Of a stretch of DNA of 46,217 bases, positions 1 to 10,971 are shown in pieces. The notes under the pieces are model-generated. The model made no database searches. It was not told the origin of the DNA and was given only the letters and a program-made list of their open reading frames with translations. Positions within the stretch are counted from its first letter, which is position 1, and the number at the start of each line of letters is the position of its first letter. The position numbers were made by a program, and so were the translations under genes. Source of the DNA: Xanthoparmelia taractica (taxonomy: Eukaryota; Ascomycota; Lecanoromycetes; Lecanorales; Parmeliaceae); assembly GCA_033085395.1 (NCBI GenBank), contig JANQBS010000288.1, positions 1 to 46,217 of the forward strand, read 5' to 3'.

Positions 1-66
1 TGTTATTCTATGGAGTTGAGTGCTACTTATGGTCCATGCCAAGCCATAATAGGGCTGAGATGCTGA

Positions 67-881
67 ATTCCAACAATTGGGGATGTGTTGAAGAGGTATC
101 GGGAGGTTGGTGGGGACGTGGTAGGCTTGATTATTTTCCTCAATTCTCTCTCTCATCTCTCGCCTCTCTTCAAATAGAAGAAGAAAACAAGAAGAAATGA
201 ACTAACCAATTGCTAAATCGCCACCAGGTGCACGTCCGACACAGTACCCCCGACGGAGCGCCCTTATTCACACCGCAGACCGAACTCGCCGACGAATTCC
301 CAGAATTAACAAAGGACGCAAGCGGGTCGGAGAAAGTGGTGCACAAGCAGCATCCGAGCTCCTTCACCGGGACGGATCTAGCTGAGCATCTGGACAAGTT
401 GGGCAAGAAGAAGATTGTATTGGCCGGTAAGACATTTCCAATACTACTGCCCATCCAGATACCTATTCAATTGCCTTTCTCAGACCTGTACTGACGAAGA
501 AATCTGTGAAATCAGGATACATGGTACGCATTCCCATCCCACACCATATCTCATAAGAGCCATATCTCTCCATCTCTCCCTCTAACCACATCCGTACTCG
601 CAGGCCCACGTTTGCATCTCCAACACCTCCCGCGCAGGCGCCGAGCTCGGCTACGACGTCTCCGTCATCTCCGACGGCATCGGCGACCGCGATATCCCCG
701 GTGCGTCCGCGAAGCAACTGGTCGATGTAAGTAAGCACATACACAAGAATATACAAGCGAATAATCCTTCTCCTGTAATTGGAATAACGCGGTTGACTGA
801 TACGGCAATGAGTTTTGGTAGACGACATTGGCTGAACTAGGCGATGTTTCTGCCACGGTGATACAGAGTAAGGACCTGTGA
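67..881 (+). CDS. Isochorismatase-family cysteine hydrolase (5' end outside or broken)
   Basis: Predicted exons are 67-120, 228-426, 516-523, 604-726 and 822-881, with GT..AG introns at 121-227, 427-515, 524-603 and 727-821. Branch-like CTAAC or CTGAC motifs sit near the acceptors. The spliced frame gives the family hallmarks: VHVRHSTPDGAPLF after the central strand, QHPSSFTGTDL, then the nucleophile-loop region GYMAHVCISNTSRAGAELGY with the catalytic-type Cys, followed by GIGDRDIPG. Such proteins hydrolyse isochorismate, nicotinamide or related amides; the substrate cannot be told here. Exon 3 is only 8 nt (encoding the end of G, then Y and M) but is required to hold the frame. The 5' end is unresolved: the frame is closed by TGA at 64-66, and no acceptor AG lies between that stop and the first recognisable residues. 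Either a one-base indel is present or the 5' exon is damaged. The family call is firm; the intactness is not. Confidence 0.82.
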
Positions 882-2488
882 GGTCAAGTTACCGGCTGCA
901 ACAATGTGGCTGGTCAATATATACGATATTCTTGATGGAAAAGTACACACACCCATCTTTTCCATCATGTCTGTAACCGTGGATATCTTCAACTATAGAT
1001 ATATCACGAGACACCTACATTTGAATGCCTACATGTCATTTCCCACGAGCTGCACCCCTTACTATAATTCACTCTACACTGTTCGGCTCATTTCCCTCTC
1101 TCTCCTCTCTTTACTCTTCCCTCCTACCCCTCTAAACCACTTTCTTTGCCTCCTCCCCTGATTCTCCTAATCCCACCACTACCACCCTTATTACGCTCAC
1201 TCTACCACCCTTCCCTTCCCTTCCCTCCTCCTCCTACCCCCCCTCTTCAATTTCCCCTATCCATTGCACATCCAAGCACACCCTCGTCACCCTCCATCCC
1301 CGTCACACCCTTCGCCTATTATAAAAGTAATCACATTAGTAAAAAGTTGTATGCGATCAAGTGTAAATGAAAAGAAGATACACCGAGTGAGAGACGTAAA
1401 TCTACTTCCACAATAATAATATCTACGAAAGTACATACTTCGTCGCCTCTAACCAACCCCCTGTAGCCCCCCCACTACTCCCCGCAACCCCCCACAGCGC
1501 CTAGAAGCCCCCACGACCGTACCCCGCAATCCCCCCCTGGACCCGTCCCCGCAATCTCTAGACGTACCCTCTCCCCCTATTGCCCCACCACCCCTTCTTC
1601 CCCCACCATCCCTACATTTTCACCACCCTCCATGCCCCCCAACCATCCCCACATTTTCACCACCAACCATCCATGCCCACACTCCCATCCATCCTCGTCT
1701 TCCCCACTTCCCCTATCCTATCCCACCCCACCCCGACCAAAAAATCTCCCTAAGCCCTATTACCCCCCCTTCCCCCCTCCGTATCCATCTTCCATAAGGT
1801 ATACGTCGTACACATATTAAGAAGCGAAGCGACGAAAGTATTATGCAACGATTATCACCCACCCTCCGATCCCATTCCATCCCCCCTTTCCCCCCTTTCC
1901 CTTTCCCCCCCTCGTACAACGTAAAACATAAAAAAACAAAGCTTTCTGTCATCGCAATACCTCCAACCTTCTCAAAACCTACGTACATGCTCAGATGAGA
2001 GAGCTGGGATGGTTGATAATGACTGATAACGGGGGATGAGGGGGGTGGGGAATAGGAGGAATGAGGGGGGAAGGGGGGAAGTGAAAGGTATTTTCTTGCG
2101 GGGCTGCGGTGGGAGGTTCAGAGCGATACTGATATAACGAAGAAAAGAGGGTATCGATGTGTGCGTTATCGTCGGTCCGATGTGTGATTTTCATGCTGTT
2201 TTCATGTCATTTACACGAGAGTATACTACGAACCTGGAAAAAAAGAAAAAAAAAAAGGATTGGTACGATAGATACAAAAAGGCAAGATTCAACGCACGGT
2301 CTATACAACAGCAGCTGATACGTAATGAAATCATCCCCAATTTCCACTCCATCCATCACCAATACAACACAAAAATCAAAAAAATCAAAAATCAAAAAAT
2401 CAAAAATCAACGCATGCAAACAAGCCAGAAGTCATTTGTACTCCATCACCAACCTTGCTTCTCATACCACATATCACATGTCAACCAC
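882..2488. other. Intergenic, pyrimidine-rich, no gene seen
   Basis: About 1.6 kb between the hydrolase stop and the protease stop codon. From about 1080 to 1960 the + strand is dominated by C and T, with many CCCC and TCCC runs. From 2035 to 2080 it turns G-rich. A short (AAAATC)n-like tract lies at 2371-2410. The open frames here are repetitive Pro/Ser/Leu or Lys-rich strings without domain character, so none is called. It probably holds the 3' untranslated ends of the two convergent neighbours. Confidence 0.6.
2371..2410. repeat. Simple repeat, (AAAATC)n-like
   Basis: Imperfect tandem A-rich units ending in TC, immediately beyond the 3' end of the aspartic protease gene. Purely a low-complexity tract. 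Confidence 0.8.
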
Positions 2489-3782
2489 TCACAAATCCTT
2501 AGCGGCGAACCCAAGCTGAGGACCACCAGCCGCGTCATCAAAGACGACGAACTGCGCCTTGAGAAAGACATCGCCAAAGATGGACTGTCCGATACCTGAG
2601 TTACTTTGGAGCCCACCGAAGCAGCTTCCGCTCTCCGAAGCGGGCGCGTAGTTCATGTAGCTTCCCGGCACAACGGCCGCGTATCCTTCGATTTGAAGCG
2701 TGAGGTCGGGAAGGGCCGTGTTGCAGCCAAAGATGTATCCGCCATCGGTCTGGCTGTTGGAGGATCCCGAGACTTGGGCGTAGTAGGCGGATACGAGGTC
2801 ATCTGGGAGGAGGAGAAGGGAGGTTCCGGTGTCGGCGATGGCAGGGATGCTCTCGCTGACTGGAGATCCCGAGCCGACGGTGTACCCGCTGCATGTGAAG
2901 CCCCAGAATCCCTGGGAGTTGTCGACGGCGGTGTAGGTGATGTCGCCAGTGTACTCGCTGGAGTCAATGTAGCCAAAGTTGTAGCTACCGGGCGCACCCT
3001 TCTTCAGGTTGGCCGTGAAGAGTGGGGAGTCGAGGCTGGACTCGGCGTTGGCGAAGAAGGTCTGTTGCTGGTTGGGCTTGACGGTGTTGATGGAGCTGAA
3101 GGCGAGGCCGAGAAGGCCGTCGCTCTGGTCCTGGGCGAACTCGGAGCTGATGGTTTTGGCCAATTCGACGGCTTGGTTGGTGACGGATGTACCGCCGACG
3201 TTGACAACATCGGTGTAAACATTGCCGCTGGCTGAGCTGCCATCTCCGTAGCTAATACTCCAAGTCTCGCCATTGCTGACTTTGGAGGTCTTGGAGTTGG
3301 CCGGGTTGTAAATGCTGTGGCCATTCTGCTCGTTTGCCGGCAACTCGGACGAGAAGACCCATCTGGTTTCTATTAGTGGGAGCGGAAAGCCAAGGACAAC
3401 ATTCACCATACAAGTCAGAAGATCCAGTGTCAAAGTCCAAATTCAAAGTCTGACCACCAATACTAACAGACTCGAGATAGGCTTGATCATACTGCTCGGG
3501 GCTGGCAACAACGGTTCCATCATCGGTCCCCGCAGCCTTTGAAGCGGCAGCGTTGACTTTGGGGGGTGCATTCGCTCCAATGCTGGCATATTTGCCGTAG
3601 ACGCGCGCCAATGCAATAGGACCGGCTATCTTCTTGCCTGGGAGCTTTGGTGGACCCTGAGGGACAGTGAACTTGGCGGCGCCCGTCACATTGCTTGATC
3701 GTTCCAAGATCGATGGATAAGGAGCTGCGGCGACGATTGACGCAAAGGCCGAAGCGGCGGCAACTTGTTGGATAAGATGCAT
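2489..3782 (-). CDS. Secreted aspartic protease, peptidase family A1 (penicillopepsin/endothiapepsin type)
   Basis: Exon 1 is 3782-3412 and exon 2 is 3362-2489; the 49-bp intron 3363-3411 has a CTAAT branch motif. The 414-residue product fits the family (about 390-420). Residues 1-20 form a signal peptide ending in VAAA, followed by a propeptide to about residue 85. The mature domain has the first catalytic motif DTGSSDLW with Asp118; the splice junction falls inside this motif. The flap tyrosine is in SISYGDGS (Tyr162) and the second catalytic Asp301 is in IADTGTSLLLL. A Cys pair near the C-terminus (FGCN ... GSCFGG) matches the conserved disulphide. It is an acid endopeptidase acting outside the cell. 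Within the family, secreted fungal members serve nutrient acquisition and sometimes virulence; nothing here shows which. The gene stands alone, with 1.4 kb of non-coding DNA upstream. It appears intact. Confidence 0.95.
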
Positions 3783-5246
3783 TGTGGTGATGGGGTTTGG
3801 TAACGAAGGTGCAATTCTAATGACTCGTAATTATGCGATGAAAGACGAGCGAGTGAATGATGCTGTTGCTGTTGTTTTCAGAGGGGATTGATGGCTCTTT
3901 TATAGGCGTTTGTAGGTCCTTTACGACGATTCTTCTCCGAGTGGTCGAAGAGCGCATTCCGTAGTTGGTCTTTACAGACTGCCAATAGGAGGCATATTCC
4001 GACTAGAGACACCCTGCACGGACTGAGCGCTCGACATAGGGGAAGGAGACTGCGATCAGGGTTCGGGGAGCGGTGGTTCAACATGGCTCAGCCATAGGTT
4101 AGAAAGGAAATTTGTCCAGTGAAGATGAGATTGACGTTGGAATCCAACGAAAGGGCCTATCATCATTGAACATCAAAACCCCTCTTGTCGATCCACCGCA
4201 ATCCCCAAGGGATAGCAGATCCAGTGAGGGGCAAGAGGCTGGAGTTAGAAGGTGGCGGGAGGTGCTTTGTACCTGCATCAAGCCTGTCATTGGCGCAAGC
4301 TTTGCAGTAGAACAAAGGGATTGTCAGGGATCAGTTGTAGTCCGCGTCCCTCCGAAGCTTGATTTAAGGCTGGTCCGTAGAGTCTACAGGAGGAGATACC
4401 CAACGAGGAAAGAGAGGAGCATGTCTGAAGAAGATAAACAAGTGAACAAGAGTGGCAAGCTGTCTTCGGTACGCTCCGCGCCTTCTCGCTCCGTCCACAC
4501 GTATAACTGTATGATCACCTTCCCAATCAGGCAAGTGCGCCTTTGCATGCGCAACACTGCGGGATCATATCTCTGGCGAATCGCGACCCAAACCGCAAGC
4601 ACAGACCGTACCTCGGTAGAGTAATAATAATGGCCTGTGAACCGCGTAACGGCCGTAAGAATCACATGCAGAGTACTTCCCCCTATTCGGGTACCTGCAG
4701 AAGGGGCAGGCAAATTTTTGCCTCTGCGATGCTATTGATTATCTCCGTGAGTCGTTATTATCAGCGGAACCCCAGAAATAAGAATCTTATAAATAGACGC
4801 CCCGGGTTGCATACCAACTTAGCGAATCGAAGGCAGCCGAGGCGCAGCAAGACCGTCACTCGGTTCGAAGAATCCCACCCGTTGGACTCTGAAACCTCAA
4901 GGACTGCTCCGCTTTGCTTGATCCTCCTGGATGCTAGATCAAATGCGGTGACTTACCGACATGGACCTGTCCGCCAAATAAAATCAGCAGAACCAACATC
5001 AGTATGTAGATAGGCCGATCAAGCCAATAAATCGCAAATTATTGAGATGCTTTCGGTGTTAGTCTGATGGGAATGGCATCATCTGAATGCCGAGACAAAG
5101 GACCTCTCATTACTGCTTGAAGCGTGCTTCTGCCCTGTCATGTTTCATCAAACGCCAGCTATCTCAGTTTCATTCGTCTCAAACCCTCGGCCCGGAGCTG
5201 TAGCTTCTTGCTTCTTGAATTCGTATATCGAGAGCATGCCGGTATC
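3783..5246. other. Intergenic, contains the protease promoter side
   Basis: About 1.46 kb between the protease start and the metacaspase stop. The open frames of 60-170 codons seen here on both strands lack ATG-led coding character, domain motifs or splice continuity, so no gene is called. The 100-200 bases directly upstream of 3782 presumably hold the protease promoter. No terminator, tRNA or repeat was recognised. Confidence 0.5.
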
Positions 5247-6337
5247 TCAGAACTTTAGAGGCTGATGCAAGTCGACTTGCGTACCAACGGATAGCTGGGG
5301 TATCTGTTGATATTTCCCCAACAACAATTGCCTCGTATTTTGCAAAACCTGTACGACCAAATTAGTCTTCCAGTCGGATCCAAACCAGAAACATGCGCAT
5401 ACCTCAACATAACTCTGGCCCGGGCTCGAATACAGCGTCTCCAGCAACGCCCAACTCATAGCTCCCACATGACTTCCCGCAATATTCGCGTCCGCGCTGG
5501 TCTGATCATCCCTGCATCCACTGAACATGAATACGCTCTTCCCTTCATGCGCCCAGTCCTCCATGAAATGCTCTTCCCCCAATCCCTCCTCTTGCTGTTC
5601 CCCCCTATGCTTCAAACCTGAGAAGAAAGACTGTGCGCCGGCAAAGAGAGCTTTCGCGTCGTTGATCTTACTAGCTGAGAAGCCACCCTGTAAGAGACCT
5701 TGGGCGTGAGCCAAGAGGCTGATGCCCTCCTTGACGCTGTCGACCAAGTTGACATTGCCGTCAGAGTCTGTGCGGTAGACGAAGGGAAGCTCGAGGGCGG
5801 AGCCTGAGTGACAGCAGTCAAACACGACGAAAAGGCTGCTGCTGGGATGGAGCTTTGACACGAGATGACGGTGGAGAGTATCGCTGTCCAATTGGCCGTG
5901 TGTCTGGTAGTCGACAGGCACGATTGTGTCATCGTATCCGCTATCTCGGTCACCGTCTGGGTCTCTCACTTGCCCGCCATGGCCAGAGTAATGTAGAAAG
6001 CATTGGGTATTCGGTTCGCTAACGAGCCAGTCCATTGCGGCAAGCATGTTGTGACCAGACGCATAGAAAGGGCCGTCGCGATCGTCGGTGAGGATGACCA
6101 TACTGCGTTCATCGGAAGGATAGCCGCGGGAGATGAGAAACTGGGTCTATGCAGTCGTCAGCATGCTATGGGGTAGAGGTGCATGGTGGCATAAGGTACC
6201 ATGTTGCGAACATCTTGCCGGCAGCCTCGAAGTGCACTTTGTTGGCCCTCATAGTTGATCCCAATGAGCAGGGACTTTCGGCGGTGGGTACGAGGACCAT
6301 AGTTATTCTGGAAGCCTTGGACGTCGTACTGTGACAT
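5247..6337 (-). CDS. Type I metacaspase (caspase-like cysteine peptidase, family C14B)
   Basis: Exons are 6337-6200, 6140-5403 and 5348-5247, with introns 6141-6199 (59 bp) and 5349-5402 (54 bp). The product is 325 residues. The p20-like part starts with KSLLIGINYEG, followed by LRGCRQDV. The catalytic His is in HYSGHGGQ (His100) and the catalytic Cys in FDCCHSGSALELP (Cys156). The C-terminal p10-like end, with LLLGKYQQIPQLS, matches the usual LkgKYsQkPQLS tail. The N-terminus before the catalytic domain is short (about 20 residues), without the long Pro/Gln-rich prodomain of many fungal homologues. An upstream in-frame ATG at 6427 would add 30 residues of unlikely sequence, so 6337 is preferred. 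Metacaspases cleave after Arg/Lys and take part in stress responses, proteostasis and fungal cell death. The last intron has no stop and a length divisible by three, so retention would insert 18 residues. The gene is divergent from the MFS gene. Confidence 0.94.
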
Positions 6338-6829
6338 CTTGCTGAACGCTGCTGATCTTATTGTTGCTACCAAAGGGTACAGTCTTCTTTCTTCTTTGAT
6401 GAAAACCAGCAGCTCATAGAAGAGCACAAACCTGCCTTCTTCTCTTTCGGGCTAGCACTGTCTTAAAGGTAGGGTTAGGGTACTTCTTGGCATTGGGCGG
6501 ACTTTGAGCGGAGTCCGAACGGCGAATACGAGCAACATATTTTTCTCGTCATGAGGACAGCGACATCGACGGACAATATGAGGCAGCCATACCGACACCG
6601 ATACTTCCTCTTCTCTTCCCTCCTCCCCCCTACCCTCCAGTCCATCCTACGCGGTGTTGGCTAATCTTTCCACTCCGGTGTCAGCATATCTAGACCTGCT
6701 CCTCCTCCTTCTCCTCATACCTCACACGCACCTACCACTCCTGCGGATTCATCCGCGCACTCGTTCCACTTGACATGAGTCGGTAAACAGACCTACCTCA
6801 GCCTCTCAAATACACCGTACATCCTGAGC
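6338..6829. promoter_or_regulatory. Shared divergent promoter region, metacaspase / MFS transporter
   Basis: A 492-bp spacer lies between the two divergent start codons. It contains pyrimidine-rich stretches at about 6600-6640 and 6695-6720 (+ strand), typical of fungal core promoters. No specific factor site is claimed. Its role is inferred only from gene orientation. Confidence 0.45.
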
Positions 6830-8632
6830 ATGGCCCAAGGAAAGAACAACATGGAACCAGCAAAGAAGGTTGAGACCTCGTCCGTGGAGTCTTGCAGACC
6901 ATCTCCTGGAGATCAGGAGACCCTGGCGGAGAACATACAACAGTCACAAGTCGAGGCTGCTGAAGATCTCACCCACGCAAAGACGAACCAGTCAGAGGCA
7001 GAACCAGAATATCCCACCCTCAAGAAGCTCATCCCCTCCGTCATCGCCCTCTACCTCGCCTTCTTCCTCGTCGCCTTGGTATGTATAATCTCCCTCAGCC
7101 CGCAGCTACAGTGTCAAGCCTAATATGGAGGATAGGACCGCACAATTATCGTTACCGCTATTCCTACAATCACCGATGAATTTCACTCCCTCAACGACGT
7201 TGGATGGTACGCCAGCGCCTATATGCTCACCGGCTGCTCCTTTCAACTCATCATGGGCCGGATCTATACCTTTTACAACCCCAAGTGGGTCTTCCTCATC
7301 TCCATTGGTCTGTTTGAAGTCGGCTCTGCAATATGTGGGGCTGCTCCCAACTCTACTGCCTTTATCATTGGCCGTGCAGTAGCTGGTACCGGCTCCTCCG
7401 GCATCTTCTCTGGAGCCATCATCATCATCATGAACCTGGTGCCCCTCCACAAACGACCAATATTACAGGGATTCATGGGTGCAGTCTTCGGTATATCTTC
7501 CGTCATCGGACCGCTAATGGGCGGAGCCTTCACAACCAAAGTGTCTTGGAGATGGTGCTTCTACATCAATCTTCCCGTTGGCGGACTCGCTGTGGTCATC
7601 CTTATCCTCATCCTTCATATACCAGCAGCCAAGAAAGCCGGCACTCCTTGGAGACAGCAGGTGAACCAGCTCGACCCTATAGGCACCGTGTCTTTTGTCT
7701 CGGGCATCGTTTGTCTCTTACTAGCCTTACAATGGGGTGGATCAACCTACGCTTGGGGCAATGGACGCATCGTCGCCCTACTGGTGCTCTTTGCTATCTG
7801 CATATCGGTATTCATTGGCGTACAGATCTGGAAGAAAGAGACCGCCACGGTCCCTCCACGCATCGTCACGCAACGGAGTATAGCCGCTGGTATGTGGTCG
7901 CAGTTTTGTGTTGGTTCAGCAATGATGGTCGTGGTCTACTACATCCCAATCTGGTTACAGGCTATCAAGGATGTTAGCGCCATCAAGTCCGGCATCGACC
8001 TTCTTCCCTTGATACTTGCTCTCGTTATCTCGAGTATCTTTACTGGCTTCCTAGTTAACCGGATTGGATACTATGTGCCATTCATGATTGCCAACGGTGT
8101 CATCATGTCTATTGGCGCCGGTCTCATTACGACATGGACACCAGGTACCATGCATCCTAAATGGATTGGATACCAGGTCGTATTTGGCTTCGGCCTAGGT
8201 ATGGGTATGCAACAGGCTTCCTTGGCTGCGCAGGCGGTCCTTTCCAGAAAGGATGCCCCAATTGGTGTCGCTCTAGTCATGTTCTGCCAACAATTCGGAG
8301 GTGCTATCTTTGTGTCGGTGGGCCAAAGCGTCTTCACCAACCAGCTCGTCGAGGGATTAAAGAATGTCGCTGGCATCGGTCCTGCTGATATTGCCAACAC
8401 AGGTGCCACGAGTATCAGGAATGTTGTGAACACATCTAATCTCCGTGGAGTGCTTGTGGCTTACAATAGAGCTCTAACAAAAACCTTCACCGTGGCAGTA
8501 GCAATGTCATGTTTCTCCATCGTTGGAGCTCTTTGCATCGAATGGAAGAACATCAAACCCCCGAAAAAGCAAACTAGTGAGGTCGAGAAGGGTAGTGCTG
8601 ATGCCGAGAAAGAAAAAGGCACTGAGACATGA
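6830..8632 (+). CDS. MFS drug/toxin efflux transporter, DHA2-type (14 helices)
   Basis: Exon 1 is 6830-7078 and exon 2 is 7136-8632; the 57-bp intron 7079-7135 has a CTAAT branch motif. The product is 581 residues. An acidic hydrophilic N-terminus of about 65 residues precedes the first helix (PSVIALYLAFFLVAL). The first loop carries LDRTIIVTAIPTITDEF and DVGWYASAYML, the classic DHA2 signature. This is followed by the GRIYTFYNPKWVF loop, GRAVAGTGSSGIFSGA (motif C region) and SWRWCFYINLPVGG. The C-terminus is a short charged cytoplasmic tail. These proton antiporters sit in the plasma membrane and export drugs or secondary metabolites; several fungal toxin exporters belong here. No biosynthetic gene lies beside it, so a general multidrug role is as likely. 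The intron splits the LDRT motif region, a common position in the family. It appears intact. Confidence 0.94.
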
Positions 8633-9142
8633 ACGGATAATGGTTTTGTCAATAACGGGACTGCAGCTAATAAGAGCATAGGGTTAGACACTCTCCGCTT
8701 GATCAATATTGATACCCACTTATATAGGTTTTCAAGGGACGCCGCCACGTTGTCGAGTCATTTTTCTATTGCGGTGATCTTCGCCTCTCTTCCATAATTG
8801 CACAAAAATGCTTTGTTGCCAAGATATCACAGAAAAATGTAGGGATCGTCAACAAAGAAACCAAAAAGTGCGCTTTCAACGTTAAAGACAGCATTGTCCA
8901 TAACGATCAACAGGACAAGGTGAAAACGACAAGGCCGCTTTGAAGGCCACAAATAACAATGCACGATAGCAAGATACTTCGCGAGTAAAGTACATCCCAC
9001 GGCCTCCATACATTTGTCTTGCTCAAAAGATCCTCCATCCACATCGCACACCTCGGACCTCAATATCAGCACCATCCTTCACCACACTTCTAGCCATCCG
9101 TCCAGAAACACTCGCTCCAACCACCTCAGCCAACCTCCCACA
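8633..9142. other. Intergenic, no gene seen
   Basis: 510 bp between the transporter stop and the ATG of the next gene. An open frame upstream of and in frame with the next gene starts at 9014, but its 43 extra codons look like leader sequence, because the myristoylation-type start at 9143 has the better context (CACAATGG). No repeat or RNA gene was recognised. Confidence 0.5.
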
Positions 9143-9751
9143 ATGGGCATCTCCTCCTCCAAACCCTCCAAATCAAAACCCAAAACCAAAAGCCCCCCAC
9201 GCAAAAGCCAAATCTCGAGACCCGCCCCTCATCCTTCGCACCTCCCCCCTACCGCCGATCGCCTCCCCAAGCACACCCGTTCAAAACCAATCCCCCGTCC
9301 TTCACATGATCCCTGGCCACATCATCCACGCCCCGTTTACGTTTCACCAGAAGAGGAACTGCGGGAGCTTGTGAAGCGTTTTCAGGCGCCAAAGCCGGTA
9401 CACGGGAACCAGGCGAGGAGGAACGCAGCGGTGAGAATAACCACGGGGAATGTGAAAGCTAAACCGCCGCAGTTACCCGCCAACACCAAAAAAGCAGCAG
9501 CAGCCGCGTCCAAACCGAAGCAGCCGTATCAGTTCAAGCCGCTGAATGAGATTGGCGCCCCTAGACCTGTGAAGGCAAGAGGTGAGTATGGCATGTTTTG
9601 AATTTGGTTTCTAGTGTGTTTCTTGGTGTTGGTTCTGGTTTGCTGACAAACGCAACCACTAGTCCCGGTTACTGCTCCCTTGCACGTCAACAACAAAAAG
9701 AAACCCGAAGCGAAGACACAACCGCGCGCCCGCTTCGGCGGCACCCGGTAG
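9143..9751 (+). CDS. Small basic, Pro/Lys-rich protein with N-myristoylation signal
   Basis: Exon 1 is 9143-9581 and exon 2 is 9663-9751; the 81-bp intron 9582-9662 has a GCTGAC branch motif. The product is 175 residues, strongly basic, rich in Lys, Pro, Ser and Arg, and probably disordered. It starts MGISSSKPSK, matching the N-myristoyltransferase consensus (Gly2, Ser6, then Lys), so the mature protein is probably lipid-anchored through Gly2 and a polybasic patch. The only predicted ordered stretch is PEEELRELVKRFQAP near residues 70-85, a likely amphipathic helix. The C-terminus reads ARFGGTR. I do not recognise a family. The start at 9143 was chosen over the in-frame one at 9014 because of the Kozak context and the myristoylation motif. 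Splicing extends the frame across a stop that would otherwise follow the donor. Confidence 0.72.
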
Positions 9752-10971
9752 GATCGACACGGTGAGTGGTGGGTGCTGGTGCTGGCTGATGGGAAGTGGC
9801 ATCGTAGTAAGGATGTGGGGGTGAAGCCGCCGGCTTGGTAGGGGAGGTGAGTCTTTGTTTTGAGGTAAGTGAGTAACTAGGTTGGTAAGTGAGATTTTTC
9901 CTTGGATCTTTGTGTTTTATTTTCGGAAGTTGTTTAATTGGGTGGTTTTGGGGCATGTGGTAGGTGCGCGCGCGTTTGCCCTTCTTAATCCCAGGCATCT
10001 TGATTGACGCGCTATGTAGCTGTAGCTATACCATACAAAGTGAGGACAGAGTCGTTTTGTGGTTCTATTGGCTCTTGTTATATGTGCTAGGGAGACTTCC
10101 ACACGAGGATCTCGTTCGTCGATCCTGTGATCTAGGTCTTGAAGGTGGTCGGTATCTCCGTGGAAATCGTCATGACACCATGGTACCCCCAGCGCTGAAT
10201 TGTATGATGGAGGGCAGATCTCTCATGTATCTTGACGACAAAAGGCGCCAAGAAACATGCAGTGGTCTAGACTCCCGGTTACACTACTAGTGTTAAATGC
10301 AAGACTAGGGCTTTAAGGAGGACGGTGGAAATCGTGAGTTTCCTCAACGTTATAGAGCAAAAGGTTATAGGGGATTTTTCTGTGACTTTACAACGCTCAT
10401 CCGTGCGGCAGCACCCTTCACAGACCCAGGTTTGTAACCTTATATCTACAGCACCATCTCGCAAACTGCTTGTGCACCATGAAAGAGTGCTTGTTCCCCG
10501 GCCGTTCGTTGCGATTTGACTTGTGGTGGGTCACTGGAGGGGTGGGTATTGCTACTAGACCATACCTAGTGAGCGCAGTGCCACACCATACGCCTCAAAG
10601 ACAAATGTGGACATCTTGGGATCTCTCGTCTGGCCGAAGGAGGTGGACGATTTATGATGAGCCAGTGATTTTGCATTTAGCAACGTTTCACTGTAGTATA
10701 TGCCTTTTTCTCTTTCCCATCTTGATCTTGCATGTTTTCGTATCTGTTCGGCATATGGGCAAATGTCGCAATAGCCATCTCGACATTATAATTCTTATCT
10801 TCGAGGTGATGTCACCTCGCATCTCTTAGGTGCTTGGTCTTGGCAGAAGAAAGCCCCTTAGCGGTGGTGGCGGCATCAGTACAATATGCCAGTCTTCTAT
10901 ATTTGTCTATAGTGTCTTGCGATTACTTCAACGCGTTGCCTTCTTCCCACTCTCTTACCATTGTCGCCAAT
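9752..10971. other. Intergenic, no gene seen
   Basis: About 1.2 kb before the potassium transporter start. The open frames of 60-120 codons show no domain character and no conserved splice pattern. An in-frame upstream ATG-less extension of the transporter frame begins at 10834 and is treated as leader. A pyrimidine-rich patch near 10700-10730 and 10930-10960 fits promoter DNA. Confidence 0.45.

Noticed and set aside
2606..3235. 209-codon open frame on the + strand opposite the aspartic protease
   Set aside because: It is the antisense shadow of the well-supported protease exon; composition is Gly/Val-rich without domain character.
4112..4624. 170-codon open frame upstream of the protease
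   Set aside because: It begins at a TTG rather than an ATG, has no recognised motif and overlaps equally long frames on the other strand.
6830..8632. MFS exporter as part of a secondary-metabolite cluster with the methyltransferase at 34741-35704
   Set aside because: The two genes are 26 kb apart with unrelated genes and a transposon between them, and no backbone enzyme (PKS, NRPS, terpene synthase) is present.
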